From the NCBI GenBank assembly GCA_021792115.1, contig JAJYVI010000031.1, positions 1 to 9,706 on the forward strand: DNA of 9,706 nucleotides, given 5' to 3'. Below are positions 6,569-9,706 of the stretch, one piece after another; within the stretch, counting starts at the first letter, position 1; each line of letters opens with the position of its first letter. The notes under the pieces are model-generated. The model was not told where the DNA came from and searched no databases. It saw only the letters and a program-made list of their open reading frames with translations. This DNA comes from Microcaldota archaeon (GTDB taxonomy: Archaea; Micrarchaeota; Micrarchaeia; Micrarchaeales; Micrarchaeaceae). The position numbers and the translations under genes were made by a program.

Positions 6569-7123
6569 TCAGTTTGTTGGTGAGATAATAAAGAGATTCG
6601 TCTTGCCAGCGTCATATTTGTAATAAACCTTGTGACCGACTTGATGCCTTTCTAGGACCCCAAGCTTATATAATCTGTTTAAGCGGGAGCATGCTGCATT
6701 CTTGCCTTTGTACCCAAGCTTTTGCTGAACCTCTTCTGCAGATGCCATATTTGAATGAGATAGTTGAATAAGCTGCAGAATTTTGATATCAGTATCAGGC
6801 AAAATTATTTCCTTTGCTTGCTGCGCCTCTGCGCGATGCTGTATAGGACTGCTTGCCGCATCTTCTCTTTCCTCGTCATCTGTCGCTTCTTTAAGTTCAT
6901 TTTCAAGCTTGCTTATTGTATTATTTATACTTTCAAGGAGCATTGTAGTTCTTTTATTCTCATCGATCATATATTTTATTAAAGAAAACATATTTGCATT
7001 TATATTCTGAGACTTTGCTGCGTCTATTACCTGCTTATCCTTTGCCTGATCGGACAGCACGCTCAGCTTTTTCTTTATATCTGTAAGCTGTTTTTCAATG
7101 GCTTTTTTATCTTTTCGTTCCAT
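6569..7123 (-). CDS. Coiled-coil plus winged-helix regulator
   Basis: 184 residues. The N-terminal half (about 1-80) is highly charged with heptad-like hydrophobics (MERKDKKAIEKQLTDIKKKL; SINNTISKLENELKEA) and should form a coiled coil for oligomerisation. An acidic, disordered-looking linker (81-105) follows. The C-terminal domain (108-172) is a winged helix: LPDTDIKILQLIQLS, then HTH MASAEEVQQKLGYKGKNAACSRLNRLYKLGVL (126-157) and wing ERHQVGHKVYYKYD (158-171). The GxxGKNAACSRLNRL recognition helix looks ArsR/MarR-like. No ligand-binding domain is seen, so DNA affinity would depend on oligomer state or a partner. ATG 7123 follows AAGGT at a workable Shine-Dalgarno distance. The 11-base repeat array upstream of its promoter is a natural candidate target, which would imply autoregulation; this is inference. 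Confidence 0.8.
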   Translation of the reverse strand: MERKDKKAIEKQLTDIKKKLSVLSDQAKDKQVIDAAKSQNINANMFSLIKYMIDENKRTTMLLESINNTISKLENELKEATDDEEREDAASSPIQHRAEAQQAKEIILPDTDIKILQLIQLSHSNMASAEEVQQKLGYKGKNAACSRLNRLYKLGVLERHQVGHKVYYKYDAGKTNLFIISPTN

Positions 7124-7148
7124 GAAAATACCTTGTATAAATTTCCTG

Positions 7149-7158
7149 AATATTATGT
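7149..7158 (-). promoter_or_regulatory. Candidate TATA box of the coiled-coil/winged-helix gene
   Basis: On the - strand ACATAATATT is centred about 30 bases before ATG 7123. A second TATA-like ATTTATAC (7135-7142) sits closer, only about 15 bases before the ATG, and would place transcription start inside the gene. The first is therefore preferred. Confidence 0.3.
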
Positions 7159-7176
7159 ATGAATTTTGTGCATGAA

Positions 7177-7253
7177 TTCATTATTTGTTCATTACTCTTT
7201 CATTATTCTTTCATTAATGATTCATAAAAGAATCATGATTTAATCATGAATTA
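7177..7253. repeat. Seven direct 11-base repeats (iteron-like array)
   Basis: Seven consecutive 11-base units start at 7177, 7188, 7199, 7210, 7221, 7232 and 7243, with no gap or slip. Units read TTCATTATTTG, TTCATTACTCT, TTCATTATTCT, TTCATTAATGA, TTCATAAAAGA, ATCATGATTTA and ATCATGAATTA. TCAT at unit positions 2-5 is invariant and position 1 is T or A. A period of 11 is close to one turn of DNA, so the TCAT boxes lie on one face. It is not a multiple of three and no frame is open, so the array is not coding. It lies about 20 bases upstream of the candidate TATA box of the coiled-coil/winged-helix gene. It could be an operator for cooperative binding, a bending element, or an origin/partition-like iteron site. 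Confidence 0.7.
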
Positions 7254-7387
7254 TAGTGTACAAATAAGTATTTAAATCTTATCTATACAAGGAATAGTGG
7301 AAGTAGAGCATAAAATTTAAGAATATTATGCCCAGAAACATAATGTGAACTCAGTAGATTTGGAACAGTTCTATATTTGTATAAAGA

Positions 7388-7460
7388 GAGTTTTAAGTTA
7401 TCTAATTTTAATTTAATATATAAATTTAATATATATAATTTTATAAATTTTATAACATTA
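7388..7460. other. Nearly pure A/T tract with short tandem duplications
   Basis: The second half of the 7124-7460 gap holds no gene. It contains an almost G/C-free stretch with AATTTAATATATA twice in tandem (7410-7435), then AATTTTATA twice in tandem (7437-7454). It lies past the stop of the Yip1-like gene on the - strand, so it may simply be its T-rich terminator. Such easily melted DNA beside an iteron-like array also resembles an unwinding element. The 7265-7387 part shows nothing I can name. Confidence 0.4.
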
Positions 7461-8129
7461 TTAATAAACTATTGAGGCAGGTATGTAACAAAGGTAAGGG
7501 TGCAAATTACAGTTTATTAATGAAATGTATAATAAAATGAGCAGAACAATTATAATAGTAATTATAGATGAGACTATGAATGCCCTGCGCCTGCTTGTAT
7601 TATGCAAGGATGCAAGAGCGAAAAAGAATACGATCATACCAAGCCCTGGTATTCCAATTGCGGATGTTACTATAACAGAATAAACTACAGAACTACTCAA
7701 CATGAGCAAGGGCACTGCAACCCACCATAAGAGTGTGCCTACGCTGTAAGCATAAACTGCTGCAGTTAGAGTTGCATTATATCCTCCTAAAAATGTTTTA
7801 AAAACAAACTTGCCTAGGCCATGAAATACTAAAGAGATTATTATTATGCGTATTGCAAATACCCCTGCGACAAAAATTATTGGAGATAATATTTCATATG
7901 CAAAAAAAGGAAGATTGTAATTCAGAAGATGGCCAAAAATGAAGCTTATTACAGGGTACTGGGCAACAGAACCAGTAACAAAGGTTATGAGTATATAAAT
8001 AGGCATCATAAGTGCAACTAAAATGTAAAAATATGCCCACGCTCCTTTTATAGTCATAGGATTTGATGCTATGTTTTGAGGGAAAAATGTATTTTTTAAC
8101 TGCGTTTTAAATATGTATGTCAGTTTCAT
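7461..8129 (-). CDS. Yip1-like polytopic membrane protein
   Basis: 222 residues from ATG at 8129. About five membrane helices, at roughly 33-55, 80-105, 118-142, 150-173 and 178-201. The block HGLGKFVFKTFLGGYNATLTAAVYAYSVGTLLWW resembles the Yip1 domain core, where a small loop after helix 2 leads into a conserved alanine/tyrosine-rich helix. LASLHNTSRRRAF before the last helix also fits that family's ending. Yip1-domain proteins in archaea are common, and their function is not established. The ATG at 8129 lies four bases past the stop of the preceding gene. Earlier ATGs at 8165 and 8156 are in frame but would overlap that gene. It is the last gene of the surface cluster and possibly cotranscribed. 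Family assignment is by pattern, not search. Confidence 0.65.
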   Translation of the reverse strand: MKLTYIFKTQLKNTFFPQNIASNPMTIKGAWAYFYILVALMMPIYILITFVTGSVAQYPVISFIFGHLLNYNLPFFAYEILSPIIFVAGVFAIRIIIISLVFHGLGKFVFKTFLGGYNATLTAAVYAYSVGTLLWWVAVPLLMLSSSVVYSVIVTSAIGIPGLGMIVFFFALASLHNTSRRRAFIVSSIITIIIVLLILLYISLINCNLHPYLCYIPASIVY

Positions 8130-8133
8130 AATA

Positions 8134-8727
8134 TCAATTTTTATTGAATTGAACATTAGTTGCATTAAGACATATATTAGTCATATTAATTAAAAACTGC
8201 AGAGGTATAGAATTGTTAGAGGAGTATGACAAAAGGCAGCCACGAATCTGCTTTATAGCATATATTGTATAGATATCTGGAGTATTAGAGGTATTAGGCA
8301 GTGATGACATGCCTTGAAAATTACTTGGAAGGGTATTAATTGTTTTTGAATCTAGAGGCATCATTGTAGGCATAATTGACTTAAAAGTATTATAAGAATA
8401 ATTTGATGCTGTATTATTCCCAAAAATATATGTTGTAACCTCTAATAGTGAACCCTCTGTATTATTTTTATAAGTGTCAACAAATGCATTAACAGGCAGG
8501 TATGGAATGGCACTATTAGTCGGCAATGGCAAAAACTTAGAACTTATGCGTGAGAATCCATAAATATGCAAAGGAAGAGAAGATGAATAGTTCATACTGT
8601 CAATTATAAGCTTTGGAGTAGAATATATAGGTATAAGATTAAAATAATACACTAGTGTTGCAATTATACCTATAAGTGCAACAGCAATAAAAATATATGC
8701 TGCATTTTTTTCTTCACTTCTATTCAT
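8134..8727 (-). CDS. Membrane-anchored, sequon-rich extracytoplasmic protein
   Basis: 197 residues, not recognised. A short cytoplasmic head (MNRSEEKNAA) is followed by one hydrophobic helix (11-35), with no cleavage site that I can see, so the rest is probably anchored and faces outside. The outer part is rich in Ser, Thr, Asn, Pro and Tyr. It carries eight Asn-X-Ser/Thr sequons (Asn46, 88, 104, 109, 145, 171, 181, 188), suitable for archaeal AglB-type N-glycosylation. Its only two cysteines (164 and 186) could form a disulfide. The layout is that of a pilin-like or surface-layer accessory protein, but there is no type III signal peptide motif. It starts 18 bases after the stop of the repeat protein and ends four bases before the Yip1-like gene, so the three are likely one operon. 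Confidence 0.7.
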   Translation of the reverse strand: MNRSEEKNAAYIFIAVALIGIIATLVYYFNLIPIYSTPKLIIDSMNYSSSLPLHIYGFSRISSKFLPLPTNSAIPYLPVNAFVDTYKNNTEGSLLEVTTYIFGNNTASNYSYNTFKSIMPTMMPLDSKTINTLPSNFQGMSSLPNTSNTPDIYTIYAIKQIRGCLLSYSSNNSIPLQFLINMTNICLNATNVQFNKN

Positions 8728-8745
8728 TTAATCATTTAATTTTAA

Positions 8746-9706
8746 TTATACGCCTTTCTTTATTGCGCCAATGTATTTTTGGCCTGAAACCGGATAGAAA
8801 CATCCAGGAAGGCCACATATGTCATATGTTGTGTAATATGCCATACCCACTATTTCATCTCCACTTCCTATTAGGTATATATTATAATTGCTGCTAAGCC
8901 TTACTGGAGTCTCACCAGAAAATGAGTCTGTTGACGGATTATAGCTTACTGCTCCAATGTTCCTATATACATATGTGCAAGTGCTGGAATGCCCTCCTAA
9001 GTTACCATGCCAATAAACATGGAAATCCCACTCACTTGCTACAGTTTCCAATGCACTTCCAGAACCAACCAGATACATATTTATAGGCGGGCTGAAATAA
9101 TCACCAGATGCCTGATCTAAGTTCTGCATACTGCACCAATTGCTTGGAGTGTTGTTAGAGAATAAATATATAGAACCTGAGAAGGTATTTGTAGATGGAT
9201 TATAGGTTATAGAGGAAGGCGTTGAAGTATAGTTAGAAAAGCTTTTGAAATAACCATTCTGGATATTATAAGAATAAGAAGAGTGGTTATCAAGTATGGA
9301 CATGCCAGAGCCAACAAAATCAATGTCATTTTGTAGCATGTATACTCCTCCTGTATTCACTGTACCAGGATAGAAATGTATGTAACCTGTAGTAGGGCAG
9401 TATCTTGTTTCCCAGCCATAACAGCATGAGTTGCCCCAGCGACCGCAAGTGCGAGAGATGCAAGTATAAGTCTGACCACAAGCATAAGTGTATCCAATGG
9501 CAAGAGAAGTTCCAGAACCTGAAATTGAAGATATAGTTCCACTTACACCGCCATATGCAGTTGAACCACCATATATATTTATGTAACCTGTAGTAGGGCA
9601 GTATCTTGTTTCCCAGCCATAACAGCATGAGTTGCCCCAGCGACCGCAAGTGCGAGAGATGCAAGTATAAGTCTGACCACAAGCATAAGTGTATCCAATG
9701 GCAAGA
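8746..9706 (-). CDS. Repeat-containing, cysteine-rich surface protein (5' end missing)
   Basis: The frame is open from the right edge to TAA at 8746, giving 319 visible residues. A GTG at 9360 is internal, not the start. Visible residues 1-66 and 67-109 belong to a 67-residue repeat beginning SLAIGYTYACGQTYTC, with six cysteines spaced C-x5-C-x4-C-x6-CC-x7-C and a Gly/Ser-rich end (GGVSGTISSISGSGT). The second copy is identical for 43 residues, then diverges. The remainder (110-319) keeps faint traces of the unit: three VGSG/IGSG turns, two YNPST(N/D)xFSG blocks, aromatic and Ser/Thr-rich strands, and few sequons. The composition is that of a secreted beta-rich adhesin or S-layer-type protein with disulfides. 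No C-terminal anchor is seen; the chain ends in a basic IKKGV. Any signal peptide lies beyond the edge. It is first of the visible three-gene cluster. Confidence 0.75.
   Translation of the reverse strand, partial: LAIGYTYACGQTYTCISRTCGRWGNSCCYGWETRYCPTTGYINIYGGSTAYGGVSGTISSISGSGTSLAIGYTYACGQTYTCISRTCGRWGNSCCYGWETRYCPTTGYIHFYPGTVNTGGVYMLQNDIDFVGSGMSILDNHSSYSYNIQNGYFKSFSNYTSTPSSITYNPSTNTFSGSIYLFSNNTPSNWCSMQNLDQASGDYFSPPINMYLVGSGSALETVASEWDFHVYWHGNLGGHSSTCTYVYRNIGAVSYNPSTDSFSGETPVRLSSNYNIYLIGSGDEIVGMAYYTTYDICGLPGCFYPVSGQKYIGAIKKGV
9379..9505. repeat. 127-base perfect direct repeat, copy 1
   Basis: Identical base for base to 9580-9706, with an offset of 201 bases (67 codons). It lies within the surface-protein gene and encodes the cysteine-rich part of the repeat unit. 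Identity stops at the base before 9379, where the protein diverges. Confidence 0.95.
9580..9706. repeat. 127-base perfect direct repeat, copy 2 (cut by the edge)
   Basis: Matches 9379-9505 exactly up to the last base of the window, so the true repeat is at least this long and further copies may follow outside. Absence of even silent differences points to recent duplication or gene conversion. Confidence 0.95.

Noticed and set aside
7177..7253. CRISPR array
   Set aside because: The units are 11 bases with no unique spacers; far too short for CRISPR repeats.
8697..8897. 66-residue + frame across the gap between two surface genes
   Set aside because: It overlaps two well-supported - strand genes, has no promoter or motif, and its composition is unusual.
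9326..9682. Open frame on - over the repeats, reading MWSDLYLHLSHL...
   Set aside because: It is the same 127-base repeat in the wrong frame. Its Trp/Leu/His-rich product is atypical, and the frame continuous with the 8746-9360 coding region is open across the whole stretch.

Overview
The window reads as a piece of an AT-rich archaeal chromosome. It opens with the 3' end of an archaeal-type 23S rRNA. TATA-like boxes sit about 25-30 bases upstream of most start codons, so many mRNAs look leaderless or nearly so, and convincing Shine-Dalgarno sequences are scarce. Arginine is often AGA/AGG and isoleucine often ATA. The gene set (class II lysyl-tRNA synthetase, SpeD-like pyruvoyl decarboxylase, classical AAA ATPase, winged-helix regulators, Yip1-like membrane protein, sequon-rich surface proteins) would fit a small-genome archaeon of the DPANN/ARMAN type. 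That placement is an inference; a 23S fragment of about 120 bases cannot settle it from reading alone.

Layout. 1-122: end of 23S rRNA on +, followed by a long pyrimidine tract that probably terminates it. 407-838 (-): SpeD family decarboxylase, converging on the rRNA. 995-2320 (-): AAA ATPase. 2463-3488 (+): HExxH metallopeptidase-like protein, divergent from the ATPase across a 142-base promoter region that holds a 32-base palindrome. 3471-4280 (-): unrecognised protein built from a duplicated 60-residue helical domain, overlapping the peptidase gene tail to tail. 4457-4792 (-): small winged-helix protein. 4854-6341 (-): lysyl-tRNA synthetase. 6569-7123 (-): coiled-coil plus winged-helix regulator, with seven direct 11-base repeats upstream of its promoter. 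7461-9706 (-): three-gene cell-surface cluster, transcribed from beyond the right edge: a repeat-rich cysteine-rich secreted-type protein (5' end missing), a membrane-anchored sequon-rich protein, and a Yip1-like membrane protein.

How they may work together. The ATPase and the zincin share a regulatory region and could form a split ATPase/peptidase pair. The surface genes are tightly spaced and probably one operon. The others look like single-gene transcripts with their own TATA boxes. No mobile element, CRISPR array, tRNA or 5S rRNA was found. The window starts inside rRNA and stops inside a perfect 127-base repeat. Both are classic assembly break points, so it may be a whole contig.

The points most worth a second look are the helically phased 11-base array at 7177-7253, the 67-residue cysteine repeat at the right edge (which reads open through the edge, in the frame of the downstream gene), the internal duplication in the 3471-4280 protein, the altered substrate-site motif of the SpeD homologue, and the palindromic ATPase/zincin promoter.
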